DNA from: Odontesthes bonariensis
Lineage: Eukaryota > Chordata > Actinopteri > Atheriniformes > Atherinopsidae
Length of the DNA stretch: 64,000 nucleotides
Direction of reading: 5' to 3'
Assembly (NCBI RefSeq): GCF_027942865.1
Contig: NC_134516.1
Location: 25,441,322-25,505,321 of the forward strand
Under the pieces are notes generated by a model. The model was not told the origin of the DNA. It saw only the letters and a program-made list of their open reading frames with translations, and did no database searches. The number at the start of each line of letters is the position of its first letter. Positions within the stretch are counted from its first letter, which is position 1. The translations under genes and the position numbers were made by a program. Shown here piece after piece: positions 51,565-61,624 of the stretch.

Positions 51565-51823
51565 GTTGTCTTTCCTTTGTCCTCTGTGGAGGAAATGATT
51601 AACAGCTGGATGTGGCAAAGGTGGATGCAAACTGAAAGAAAGACAGCTCTTTCACATTAGCCTGAAGTCACACTCAAAATTCTTCATGATAGATTCAATC
51701 GCCCAAATGAACTTCGTGTAGGCATATAAAAACTTTGCGACAAAACCATTGTTTGAAAAGCCTGCTTTTAAGAAGTGGAATGAGAAATTTTAACAAACCA
51801 GAACAGAACTTGACATGCAAAGC

Positions 51824-51905
51824 CGACGAGAATAGGATTCGGACCCATGCGTGCAAAGCACAATGGTTTAGCAGTCCATCGCCTTAAGCGCTCGGCCACC
51901 TCGTC
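51824..51905 (-). tRNA. tRNA-Ser (GCT), unit 48, elbow-altered
   Basis: Same changes as unit 44. Confidence 0.8.
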
Positions 51906-52583
51906 CTCTCTCTTGTAAGTTTGACCATAAAAATTTCCGTCTTAAACCACAGCTGGTATAATTTTGATCTCAAAATTGGAGCCTCATTAGAAACAATGGC
52001 CTCGCGTGAAGAGGATATGAATTTATCCTCCTTTCACAAAAATAGAATCATTATTATCTAAATGTGGTACCATGTAGGGATGTTTGAGGTTGTTTGATTT
52101 AAAATTGGGCGAAACAAAAGCAATTGCACTTAGGATAAGTCAAATTTAAGGTTGGGGTTATTACAATCTCTTCAGAATATACCCAAATATGGAAGAAAAA
52201 CTATGTCAAATTAGAAAGGGCTTGCTTTCCAGGCAAAATGTGGCGGGATTGATGTCCGCACTCCTCAGGAATCTTTTAGGTGCTCTTCTGGTGAGAGGCT
52301 TTAATGATCATCTTATAAAGACAAACCAACTAATGTGCAAATTCAAATTTGTTTAAAATCGGAAAGAAAAAAGAATCTGCCAAACCATGAAACACTACGG
52401 ATTTTCCATGTCTCACTGATCGAACGCAAGACTCTACTTGATACATTCAACCACTCTGAAAAACACTGATAAAAACCAACAAGCTTCAGTTGTGAGATCT
52501 ATTCCTTTTTATGTATCAAGGAATGGATCGTTTGGTCAGAAATGGTTCGTTAATTTGGAAGCGCTAATAATACATCAATTGAA

Positions 52584-52656
52584 GGGGAATTAGCTCTAAT
52601 GGTAGAGCGCTCGCTTTGCATGTGAGAGGTAGCGGGATCGACGCCCGCATTCTCCA
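52584..52656 (+). tRNA. tRNA-Ala (TGC), unit 49
   Basis: A14 to T as in unit 45. Confidence 0.85.
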
Positions 52657-52915
52657 GTTGTCTTAAATTTGTCCTATTTCGAGGAAATTGTTAACAGCTG
52701 GATGTGGCAAAGGTGGATGCAAACTGAAAGAAAGACAGCTCTTTCACATTAGCCTGAAGTCACACTCAAAAATCTTCATGATAGATTCAATCGCCCAAAT
52801 GAACTTCGTGTAGGCAAATAAAAACTTTGCGACAAAACCATTGTTTGAAAAGCCTGCTTGTAAGAAGTGGAATGAGAAATTTTAACAAACCAGAACAGAA
52901 CTTGACATGCAAAGC

Positions 52916-52997
52916 CGACGAGAATGGGATTCGGACCCATGCGTGCAAAGCACAATGGATTAGCAGTCCATCGCCTTAACCGCTCGGCCACCTCGTC
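52916..52997 (-). tRNA. tRNA-Ser (GCT), unit 49
   Basis: T55 to C only, as in unit 7. Confidence 0.87.
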
Positions 52998-53675
52998 CTC
53001 TCTCTTGTAAGTTTGACCATAAAAAATTCCTTCTTAAACTACAGCTGGTATAATTTTGATCTCAAAATTGGAGCCTCATTAGAAACAATGGCCTCGCGTG
53101 AAGAGGATATGAATTTATCCTCCTTTCACAAAAATAGAATCATTATTATCTAAATGTGGTACCATGTAGGGATGTTTGAGGTTGTTTGATTTAAAATTGG
53201 GCGAAACAAAAGCAATTGCACTTAGGATAAGTCAAATTTAAGGTTGGAGTTATTACAATCTTTTCAGAATATACCCAAATATGGAAGACAAACTATGTCA
53301 AATTATAAAGGGCTTGCTTTCAAGGAAAAATGTGGCGGGATTGATGTCCGCACTCCTCAGAAATCTTTCAGGTGCTCTTCTGGTGAGAGGCCTTAATGAT
53401 CATCTTATAAAGACAAACCAACTAATGTGCAAATTCAAATTTGTTTAAAATTGGAAAGAAAAAATAATCTGCCAAACCATGAAACACTACGAATTTTCCA
53501 TGTCTAACTGATCGAACGCAAGACTCTACTTGATACATTCAACCACTCTGAAAAACACTGATAAAAACCAACAAGCTTCAGTTGTGAGATCTATTCCTTT
53601 TTATGTATCAAGGAATCGATCGTTTGGTCAGAAATGGTTCGTTAATTTGGAAGCGCTAATAATACATCAATTGAA

Positions 53676-53748
53676 GGGGAATTAGCTCAAATGGTAGAGC
53701 GCTCGCTTCGCATGTGAGAGGTAGCGGGATCGACGCCCGCATTCTCCA
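53676..53748 (+). tRNA. tRNA-Ala (CGC), unit 50
   Basis: CGC anticodon on a consensus body. Confidence 0.95.
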
Positions 53749-54007
53749 GTTGTCTTAAATTTGTCCTATTTCGAGGAAATTGTTAACAGCTGGATGTGGC
53801 AAAGGTGGATGCAAACTGAAAGAAAGACAGCTCTTTCACATTAGCCTGAAGTCACACTCAAAATTCTTCATGATAGATTCAATCGCCCAAATTAACTTTG
53901 TGTAGGCAAATAAAAATTCTGCGACAGAAGCATTGTTTGAAAAGCCTGCTTGTAAGAAGTGGAATGAGAAATATTAACAAACCAGAACAGAACTTGACAT
54001 GCAAAGC

Positions 54008-54089
54008 CGACGAGAATGGGATTCGAACCCATGCGTGCAAAGCACAATGGATTAGCAGTCCATCGCCTTAAGCGCTCGGCCACCTCGTC
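54008..54089 (-). tRNA. tRNA-Ser (GCT), unit 50
   Basis: G19 to C only. Confidence 0.87.
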
Positions 54090-54767
54090 CTCTCTGTTGC
54101 AAGTTTGACCATAAAAAATTCCGTCTTAAACTACAGCTGGTATAATTTTGATCTCAAAATTGGAGCCTCATTAGAAACAATGGCCTCGCGTGCAGCGGAT
54201 ATGAATTTATTCTCATTTCACAAAAATAGAATCATTTTTATCTAAATGTGGTACCATGTAGGGATGTTTGAGGTTGTTTGATTTAAAATTGGGCGAAACA
54301 AAAGCAATTGCACTTAGGATAAGTCAAATTTAAGGTTGGGGTTATTACAATCTCTTCAGAATATACCCAAATATGGAAGAAAAACTATGTCAAATTATAA
54401 AAGGCTTGCTTTCCAGGCAAAATGTGGCGGGATTGATGTCCGCACTCCTCAGAAATCTTTCAAGTGCTCTTCTGGTGAGAGGCTTTAATGATCATCTTAT
54501 AAAGACAAACCAACTAATGTGCAAATTCAAATTTGTTTAAAATCGGAAAGAAAAAAGAATCTGCCAAACCATGAAACACTACGGATTTTCCATGTCTCAC
54601 TGATGGAACGCAAGACTCTACTTGATACATTCAACCACTCTGAAAAACACTGATAAAAACCAACAAGCTTCAGTTGTGAGATCTATTCCTTTTTATGTAT
54701 CAAGGAATGGATCATTTGGTCAGAAATGGTTCGTTAATTTGGAAGCGCTAATAACACATCAATTGAA

Positions 54768-54840
54768 GGGGAATTAGCTCAAATGGTAGCGCGCTCGCTT
54801 TGCATGTGAGAGGTAGCGGGATCAACGCCCGCATTCTCCA
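54768..54840 (+). tRNA. tRNA-Ala (TGC), unit 51
   Basis: A23 to C breaks D-stem pair 12:23; G57 to A is a tolerated purine change. The transposon begins 107 bp downstream. Confidence 0.85.
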
Positions 54841-54943
54841 GTTGTCTTAAATTTGTCCTATTTCGAGGAAATTGTTAACAGCTGGATGTGGCAAAGGTGG
54901 ATGCAAACTGAAAGAAAGACAGCTCTTTCACATTAGCCTCAAG

Positions 54944-54947
54944 TTAA
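54944..54947. repeat. TTAA target-site duplication, left
   Basis: Matches the TTAA at 58002-58005. The unoccupied site is visible in sister units as gaagttaaactc. Confidence 0.95.
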
Positions 54948-54961
54948 CCCTATACTGCACG
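54948..54961 (+). repeat. piggyBac left terminal inverted repeat
   Basis: CCCTATACTGCACG; exact inverse of the right end. Confidence 0.95.
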
Positions 54962-54962
54962 G

Positions 54963-54980
54963 TGTTGCCATATGGCAACA
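54963..54980. repeat. Subterminal palindrome, left
   Basis: tgttgccatatggcaaca, a perfect 18 bp palindrome one base inside the terminal repeat. Possible transposase-binding site. Confidence 0.7.
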
Positions 54981-55460
54981 TACCCTTTTTGGAGGGATTT
55001 CTGGAAATTTGAAAATAAACGTGGACTCTGATTCGTCTGAAATCCATGGTAGAACCCTTCTACAGTCAATGACAAGCTTTGACAACATCACAGGACATCC
55101 CTCTAGCTTTCACAGCCATTCTTTTCCACACTGGCGATGGCTTCAGTCACTGTCAGAAATGCTCCTTATTTTATGAAGATTATTTCCTGAATGTGACATC
55201 ATTTCAAAATACAAAAAATATCTGCAAGAAACTGGGGTAAGTTCTAGCCTTTTTATGTAATATGTATATAATATCACATATTATTTACTTTTTTATTCAG
55301 TAAAATAGGTTTGTTGCCATACTGCAACATTGTGCGGTAATGGAACAACATTTGCTAATACTTATGCAGTGTGGTCTGTTGGGAGAGTTTTGAAACATAC
55401 ATGCTTGAATGCACCTTGCTCATGTATTTTTGCATTTTTATGCATTATTTTGTTTAGAAA
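54981..55460 (+). other. piggyBac 5' region, no gene recognised
   Basis: About 480 bp between the terminal motifs and the start codon. It should hold the transposase promoter, but no TATA box or initiator can be assigned with confidence. Confidence 0.5.
55312..55329. repeat. Internal copy of the subterminal palindrome
   Basis: tgttgccatactgcaaca followed by ttgtgcggt. In inverted orientation it closely matches the right-end copy including its flank, forming a larger inverted repeat around the transposase gene. Confidence 0.65.
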
Positions 55461-55800
55461 ATGAACCCAGCAGTTTTTTATGGGAATGTCAGGATAAGAG
55501 AGGCCATAACCAGAGTACAGGTGGCAATTCCTGAACCAGAAAGTGAGGATGAGTTAGGGATGAGCGACGAGGAGTTTCAAGTGCAGGCAGAATTAGGCCT
55601 AGCTCACTCAGACGATGACGAGACAGGTATGTACAATATCATGTGTCACTCAGGTATATAGAATATGTGTAATGAAAAAGTTTGTATATTGTATCTTAGC
55701 AAAAGTGGTGAGTTGATGTCATGCATTTTATAGCATTCCAAAACAAGGCATACAGTACATTGCAACTATGCACACGAACACGTGCATGGCTACACACAAA

Positions 55801-55855
<55 letters not shown>

Positions 55856-57512
55856 AAGGAGAAAGAGAGTTTGTGCACAAACTAAAAATTTCCATCTGTT
55901 TATTCGGGTAGTTGAAGAGCAAGAGGAGGAACCGGTTGCAGTACCCCTTCCCCCCAAGGCAAAAGCTCTCAACTGGAAACAGAGAAGAACAATCCTGCCT
56001 GTACCTCAATGGAAAGGTTCCCTTCCAGAACCAACGATTGTCTGTGAGCCAATTGAATACTTTGAAGGACTTCTCAGTAGAGAGTTTTTTGAAGATGTGA
56101 CCAGGCAAACAAACCTTTATGCTGTGCAGGTAGATCCAAGCAAGCCAATAAATGTGTCTGTTAATGAAATCCAACAATTCTTTGGTATAGCACTGTACAT
56201 GTCTGCCTATGGTTTACCTTACACTCGTATGTACTGGGCCACCAACACTCGCATTGACAAAATAGCGGATGCCATGTCCTTATCTCGATGGGAGACAATT
56301 AAACGTTTCATGCACTTCGCTGACAACAGCAAGCAAATTCCTGAGGGCCAACCAGGATTTGACAAACTTTTCAAGGTCAGGCCTTTGTTGGACTGTCTTC
56401 TGAGTAGTATCAGAGAGATACCGATTGGTGAGATGCTCTGCGTCGATGAAAAAATTGTCCCTTTCAAAGGTAGAAGTGGAATCAAAACGTACAACCCAAA
56501 AAAGCCGAAACGATGGGGGTACAAGGTTTTCGTGTTAGCAGATCAGAATGGCCTTGTCCACAATTTTGAATTTTACCCAGGTGCTGATCCTGCTGTTGAG
56601 GGAGTTCGTGACATTGGCTCTAGTGGCAATGTGGTGCTCAGATTGGTTTCTATCGTCCCCCCAAATATGTCGCACAAACTCTTTTATGACAATTGGTTCT
56701 GTGGGATTGATCTACAAGTTGCGCTGGAAAAACTGAAAATCCACAGCGTAGGAACTGTACGCAAGAACAGATTAGCAGGATGCACTGTCGTTGATGACAA
56801 AGAAATGAAAGCTAAAGGTAGGGGAACATGGGAGGAGAAGGAGACAAAACACGATGGTGTCGTTCTCAGGGCTGTTAAATGGTACGACAACCGTCCAGTG
56901 ACGCTCCTCAGCACGTTTGCGGCAGCAAACCCCATCACCAGGGTTCAGAGGTGGGACAAAAAGTCCAAACAAATGACAGAAGTCGATTGCCCAAACATTG
57001 TCAGGCTTTACAATAAAAGCATGGGAGGGGTTGATTTACTCGATGCACTGATTGCTCTCTACCGAACAAGAATTAGATCAAAAAAGTGGTACCATCGCAT
57101 TAAGTTTCACATGATGGATATGACGATTGTTCAGGCATGGCAACTGTACCGCAGAGATTGTGAAGGCATGAATGTTTCGAAGAAAATGCAACTTAGGTTG
57201 CTCGACTTCAAGATGAATGTTGCATGCCACCTGACCAATGTGAACAAGACTACTACGAAAAGGAAAGGCAGGCGCTCACAGAGTGTAGAGGTACGCATTG
57301 AGGAGAAGAGGCACAAAGGGGCTATTGCCCCGCTTCCACCGTGTGCTATGCGTCTTGATCGCCTTGATCACTGGCCAGAAATGAGCACGGTGAAAGGCAG
57401 GTGTAAAAATCCAGGTTGCAAGGGCATTGTCAGAGTAGTCTGCTCAAAATGCAAAGTCCATCTCTGCTTCAATGGGGAGAAAAACTGCTTCAAAAAATTT
57501 CATATTGAGTAG
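55461..57512 (+). CDS. piggyBac transposase, two exons (DDE_Tnp_1_7 family)
   Basis: Catalyses cut-and-paste transposition of the surrounding element by a DDD nuclease acting in the nucleus. Exon 1 (55461-55626) starts MNPAVFYG and encodes an acidic N terminus. The intron (55627-55911, 285 bp) begins GTATGT and ends TAG after a pyrimidine-rich tract. Exon 2 (55912-57509, stop to 57512) continues in frame as VEEQEEEPV. Predicted length is 588 residues, close to the 594 of the Trichoplusia ni enzyme. Catalytic aspartates are visible in CVDEKIVPF (about D234), FYDNWF (D315) and MGGVDLLD (D430). The C terminus (about 553-586) has a Cys/His cluster, CKNPGC, CSKCKVHLC and CFKKFH, matching the family's zinc-binding end-recognition domain. 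No internal stop is seen. The splice sites are predicted, not observed. The frame can be read upstream through the (CA)n tract, but that yields a Thr-His run and is not a credible start. Confidence 0.93.
55627..55911 (+). other. Predicted intron of the transposase gene
   Basis: Donor CAG/GTATGT and acceptor GGGTAG join codons in phase 1 (G/TT, Val). Contains the dinucleotide repeat. Confidence 0.8.
55805..55852. repeat. (CA)24 microsatellite in the transposase intron
   Basis: 48 uninterrupted bases of CA, preceded by caaacaaa. Being intronic, length change should not affect the protein. Confidence 0.97.
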
Positions 57513-57747
57513 TTGTCTAAAAGAAAGAAACTGTTCAATGTGCCATTGTTTGGGTCTCTGTACCTTTTTGGCAGTATTACCACTACATACTGCACAGTCA
57601 TTTGTTTCCTGTTATAATTCCATGGTGACGTTTGTGAGTTTTGTTTTTACCATGTGCATAACACTGCCCAAAAGTTATGTATGGCAGAAATGAATTAAAT
57701 TTGATTTTGTGAATTTATGTATGAAGTCAGTGATTGATATATGAAAT

Positions 57748-57753
57748 AATAAA
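57748..57753 (+). promoter_or_regulatory. Polyadenylation signal candidate for the transposase
   Basis: AATAAA about 235 bp past the stop codon and still within the element. Confidence 0.6.
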
Positions 57754-57848
57754 ATAAGTTGATTTATAAAGAACAGGTCTCTAATCATTCATTAATCTTG
57801 GGTACATTTGTGAATAATTTTACAATGGCTCGTTCCTTTATCGCACAA

Positions 57849-57866
57849 TGTTGCCGTATGGCAACA
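57849..57866. repeat. Subterminal palindrome, right
   Basis: tgttgccgtatggcaaca, about 120 bp inside the terminus, followed by tacccaaa as the left copy is followed by taccct. Confidence 0.7.
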
Positions 57867-57987
57867 TACCCAAAATAACCCCCCCTAAAACATTTTTTTT
57901 TTAAAAAAAATATTAAAATGCTCTTTTGAGACCATTTTTAATTAAAAAAAACACTGTAACATTTTTTTCCATGATTGCATCATAATG

Positions 57988-58001
57988 CGTGCAGTATAGG
58001 G
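57988..58001 (-). repeat. piggyBac right terminal inverted repeat
   Basis: cgtgcagtataggg; similarity to the left end stops after 14 bp. Confidence 0.95.
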
Positions 58002-58005
58002 TTAA
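58002..58005. repeat. TTAA target-site duplication, right
   Basis: Followed directly by actcaaaattcttc, the normal array continuation. Confidence 0.95.
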
Positions 58006-58157
58006 ACTCAAAATTCTTCATGATAGATTCAATCGCCCAAATGAACTTCGTATAGGCAAATAAAAATTCTACGACAGAAGCATTGTTTGAAAAGCCTGCT
58101 TGTAAGAAGTGGAATGAGAAATTTTAACAACCCCGAACAGAACTTGACATGCAAAGC

Positions 58158-58239
58158 CAACGAGAATGGGATTCGAACCCATGCGTGCAAAGCACAATGA
58201 ATGAGCAGTCCATCGCCTTAACCGCTCGGCCACCTCGTC
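58158..58239 (-). tRNA. tRNA-Ser (GCT), unit 51, diverged
   Basis: C72 to T (G1/T72 wobble), A37 to C beside the anticodon, C40 to T (wobble). Separated from its tRNA-Ala by the transposon. Confidence 0.82.
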
Positions 58240-58917
58240 CTCTCTCTTGTAAGTTTGACCATAAAAAATTCCGTCTTAAACGACAGCTGGTATAATTTTG
58301 ATCTCAAAATTGGAGCCTCATTAGATACAATGGTCTTGCGTTCAGAGGATATGAATTTATCCTCCTTTCACAAAAATAGAATCATTATTATCTAAATGTG
58401 GTACCATGTAGGGATGTTTGAGGTTGTTTGATTTAAAATTGGGCGAAACAAAAGCAATTGCACTTAGGATAAGTCAAATTTAAGGTTGGGGTTATTACAA
58501 TCTCTTCAGAATATACAAAAATATGGAAGACAAACTATGTCAAATTACAAAGGGCTTGCTTTCCAGGCAAAATGTGGCGGGATTGATGTCCGCACTCCTC
58601 AGAAATCTTTTAGGTGCTCTTCTGGTGAGAGGCCTTAATGATCATCTTATAAAGACAAACCAACTTATGTGCAAATTCAAATTTGTTTAAAATCGGTAAG
58701 AAAAAAGAATCTGCCAAACCATGAAACACTACGGATTTTCCATGTCTCACTGATCGAACGCAAGACTCTACTTGATACATTCAACCACTCTGAAAAAGAC
58801 TGATAAAAACCAACAAGCTTCAGTTGTGAGATCTATTCCTTTTTATGTATCAAGGAATGGATCGTTTGGTCAGAAATGGTTCGTTAATTTGGAAGCTCTA
58901 AGAATACATCAACCGAA

Positions 58918-58990
58918 GGGGAGTTAGCTCAAATGGTAGAGCGCTCGCTTAGCATGTGAGAGGTAGCGGGATCGACGCCCGCATTCTCCA
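58918..58990 (+). tRNA. tRNA-Ala (AGC), unit 52
   Basis: A6 to G gives a G6/T67 wobble. Intact T arm, one of only two AGC genes in the array with fully paired T stem and near-consensus body. Confidence 0.93.
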
Positions 58991-59249
58991 GTTGTCTTTC
59001 CTTTGTCCACTGTGGAGGAAATGATTAACAGCTGGATGTGGCAAAGGTGGATGCAAACTGAAAGAAAGACAGCTCTTTCACATTAGCCTGAAGTCACACT
59101 CAAAATTCTTCATGATAGATTCAATCGCCCAAATGTACTTCGTGTAGGCAAATAAAAATTCTGCGACAGAAGCATTATTTGGAAAGCCTGCTTGTAAGTA
59201 GTTGAATGAGAAATTTTAACAAACCAGAACAGAAATTGACATGCAAAGC

Positions 59250-59331
59250 CGACGAGAATGGGATTCGAACCCATGCGTGCAAAGTACAATGGATTAGCAT
59301 TCAATCGCCTTAACCGTTCGGCCACCTCGTC
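59250..59331 (-). tRNA. tRNA-Ser (GCT), unit 52, diverged
   Basis: G15 to A, G29 to T (mismatch with C41), C32 to A, and one variable-arm change. Probably impaired. Confidence 0.75.
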
Positions 59332-59418
59332 CTCTCTCTTGTAAGTTTGACCAAGGAACGGATAGTTTGGTCAGAAATGGTTCGTTAATTTGGAAGCTCT
59401 AAGAATACATCAATTGAA

Positions 59419-59491
59419 GGGGAATTAGCTCAAATGGTAGAGCACTCGCTTTGCATGTGAGAGGTAGCGGGATCAACGCCCGCATTCTCCA
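59419..59491 (+). tRNA. tRNA-Ala (TGC), unit 53
   Basis: G26 to A and G57 to A, both purine changes at positions that tolerate either. Confidence 0.92.
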
Positions 59492-59750
59492 GTTGTCTTA
59501 AATTTGTCCTATTTCGAGGAAATTGTTAACAGCTGGATGTGGCAAAGGTGGATGCAAACTGAAAGAAAGACAGCTCTTTCACATTAGCCTGAAGTCACAC
59601 TCAAAATTCTTCATGATAGATTCAATCGCCCAAATGAACTTCGTGTAGGCAAATAAAAATTCTGCGATAGAAGCATTGTTTGAAAAGCCTGCTTGTAAGA
59701 AGTGGAATGAGAAATTTTAACAACCCAGAACAAAACTTAACATGCAAAGC

Positions 59751-59832
59751 CGACAAGAATGGGATTCGAACCCATGCGTGCAAAGCACAATGGATTAGCA
59801 GTCCATCGCCTTAACCGCTCAGCCACCTCGTC
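59751..59832 (-). tRNA. tRNA-Ser (GCT), unit 53
   Basis: C69 to T and C12 to T, each converting a pair to a wobble. Confidence 0.87.
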
Positions 59833-60510
59833 CTCTCTGTGGCAAATTTGACCATAAAAAATTCCGTCTTAAACTACAGCTGGTATAATTTTGATCTCAA
59901 AATTGGAGCCTCATTAGATACAATGGCCTCGCGTGCAGAGGAAATGAATTTATCCTCCTTTCACAAAAATAGAATCATTATTATCTAAATGTGGTACCAT
60001 GTAGGGATGTTTGAGGTTGTTTGATTTGAAATTGGGCGAAACAAAAGCAATTGCACTTAGGATAAGTCAAATTTAAGGTTGGGGTTATTACAATCTCTTC
60101 AGAATATACCCAAATATGGAAAAAAAACTATGTCAAATTATAAAGGGCTTGCTTTCCAGGCAAAATGTGGTGGGATTGATGTCCGCACTCCTCAGAAATC
60201 TTTTAGGTGCTCTTCTGGTGAGAGGCCTTAATGATCATCTTATAAAGACAAACCAACTTATGTGCAAATTCAAATTTGTTTAAAATCGGAAAGAAAAAAG
60301 AATCTGCCAAACCATGAAACACTACGGATTTTCCATGTCTCACTGATCGAACGCAAGACTCTACTTGATACATTCAACCACTCTGAAAAACACTGATAAA
60401 AACCAACAAGCTTCAGCTGTGAGATCTATTCCTTTTTATGTATCAAGGAATGGATCGTTTGGTCAGAAATGGTTCGTTAATTTGGAAGCTCTAAGAATAC
60501 ATCAACCGAA

Positions 60511-60583
60511 GGGGAATTAGCTCAAATGGTAGCGAGCTCGCTTAGCATGTGAGAGGTAGCGGGATCGACGCCCGCATTCTCCA
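60511..60583 (+). tRNA. tRNA-Ala (AGC), unit 54, broken D stem
   Basis: A23 to C and C25 to A break two of four D-stem pairs; T arm intact. Likely a pseudogene. Confidence 0.72.
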
Positions 60584-60842
60584 GTTGTCTTTCCTTTGTC
60601 CTCTGTGGAGGAAATGATTAACAGCTGGATGTGGCAAAGGTGGGTGCAAAATAAAAGAAAGACAGCTCTTTCACATTAGCCTGAAGTCACACTCAAAATT
60701 CTTCATGATAGATTCAATCGCCCAAATGTACTTCGTGTAGGCAAATAGAAATTTTGCGACAAAACCATTGTTTGAAAAGCCTGCTTGTAAGAAGTGGAAT
60801 GAGTAATTTCAACAAACCAGCACTCAACTTGCAATGCAAAGC

Positions 60843-60924
60843 TGACACGAATGGGATTCGAACCCATGCGTGCAAAGCACAATGGATTAGCAGTCCATCG
60901 CCTTAACCGCTCGGCCACCTCGTC
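60843..60924 (-). tRNA. tRNA-Ser (GCT), unit 54, acceptor damaged
   Basis: T68 to G (mismatch), C69 to T (wobble) and discriminator G73 to A. G73 is a serine identity base, so this copy is likely impaired. Confidence 0.75.
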
Positions 60925-61551
60925 CCCTCTCTTGTAAGTTTGACCATAAAAAATTCCGTCTTAAACGACAGCTGGTATAATTTTGATCTCAAAATTGGAA
61001 CCTCATTAGATACAATGGTCTTGCGTTCAGAAGATATGAATTTATCCTCCTTTCACAAAAATAGAATCATTATTATCTAAATGTGGTACCATGTAGGGAT
61101 GTTTGAGGTTGTTTGATTTAAAATTGGGCGAAACAAAAGCAATTGCACTTAGGATAAGTCAAATTTAAGGTTGGGGTTATTACAATCTCTTCAGAATATA
61201 CCAAGATATGAAAAACAAACTATGTCAAATTATAAAGGGCTTGCTTCCCAGGCAAAATGTGGCGGGATTGATGTCCGCACTCCTCAGAAATCTTTTAGGT
61301 GCTCTTCCGGTGAGAGGCCTTAATGATCATCTTATAAAGACAAACAAACTTATGTGCAAATTCAAATTTGTTTAAAATCGGTAAGAAAAAAGAATCTGCC
61401 AAACCATGAAACACTACGGATTTTCCATGTCTCACTGATCGAACGCAAGACTCTACTTGATACATTCAACCACTCTGAAAAACACTGATAAAAACCAACA
61501 AGCTTCAGTTGTGAGATCTAATTTGGAAGCTCTAAGAATACATCAACCGAA

Positions 61552-61624
61552 GGGGAATTAGCTCAAATGGTAGAGCGCTCGCTTAGCATGTGAGAGGTAG
61601 CGGGATCAACGCCCGCATTCTCCA
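61552..61624 (+). tRNA. tRNA-Ala (AGC), unit 55
   Basis: G57 to A only; all stems pair. Last alanine gene of the array. Confidence 0.94.

Larger units (their letters stand above)
43960..52768 (+). repeat. Four-unit duplication, offset 4368 bp
   Basis: About 43960-48400 recurs as about 48328-52768. Private markers shared at exactly 4368 bp include aaaaacaatg (44557/48925), aaaataggaa, aaacctacta, gaataggatt and tagctctaatgg. Boundaries are approximate, set where the two copies first disagree. Confidence 0.85.
1..54943. repeat. Tandem tRNA-Ala/tRNA-Ser array, left of the transposon
   Basis: Head-to-tail copies of a 1092 bp unit, or 1080 bp where a 12 bp segment about 140 bp past tRNA-Ala is absent. 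The window opens inside a spacer, so the array continues to the left. Units are numbered here by their tRNA-Ala gene. Ala consensus, 73 nt: acceptor GGGGAAT/ATTCTCC with the G3:T70 wobble that alanyl-tRNA synthetase reads, D stem GCTC/GAGC, anticodon stem CTCGC/GTGAG, T arm GCGGG-ATCGACG-CCCGC, discriminator A73. Ser consensus, 82 nt: acceptor GACGAGG/TCTCGTC, anticodon loop CTGCTAA, long variable arm, T arm ATGGG-TTCGAAT-CCCAT, discriminator G73. Entries below list only departures from these. The units resemble each other closely enough to imply continuing homogenisation. Confidence 0.97.
54948..58001 (+). mobile_element. piggyBac DNA transposon, apparently complete
   Basis: 3054 bp, flanked by TTAA on both sides (54944-54947, 58002-58005), with a 14 bp perfect terminal inverted repeat beginning CCCTATACTGCACG and a two-exon transposase gene. 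CCC ends plus TTAA target duplication are the piggyBac hallmark. Flanking array sequence rejoins exactly: distance between tRNA-Ala 51 and 52 is 4150 bp, which is 1092 after subtracting element and one TTAA. Perfect termini and an open coding sequence suggest a young, possibly mobile copy, inserted after the array had formed. Confidence 0.97.

Noticed and set aside
55782-55910. Upstream extension of the transposase frame through the CA repeat (Thr-His run)
   Set aside because: This is intron sequence. Splicing 55626 to 55912 joins an acidic first exon in frame and gives a normal piggyBac length.
55696-56177. - strand frames opposite the transposase, with Cys-Val runs
   Set aside because: Antisense shadows of the microsatellite and the transposase coding sequence.
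253-61624. tRNA-derived SINE family as the explanation for the repeated tRNA-like sequences
   Set aside because: Copies are head-to-tail at fixed spacing with no A-rich tails or target duplications, and the cloverleaves are complete.
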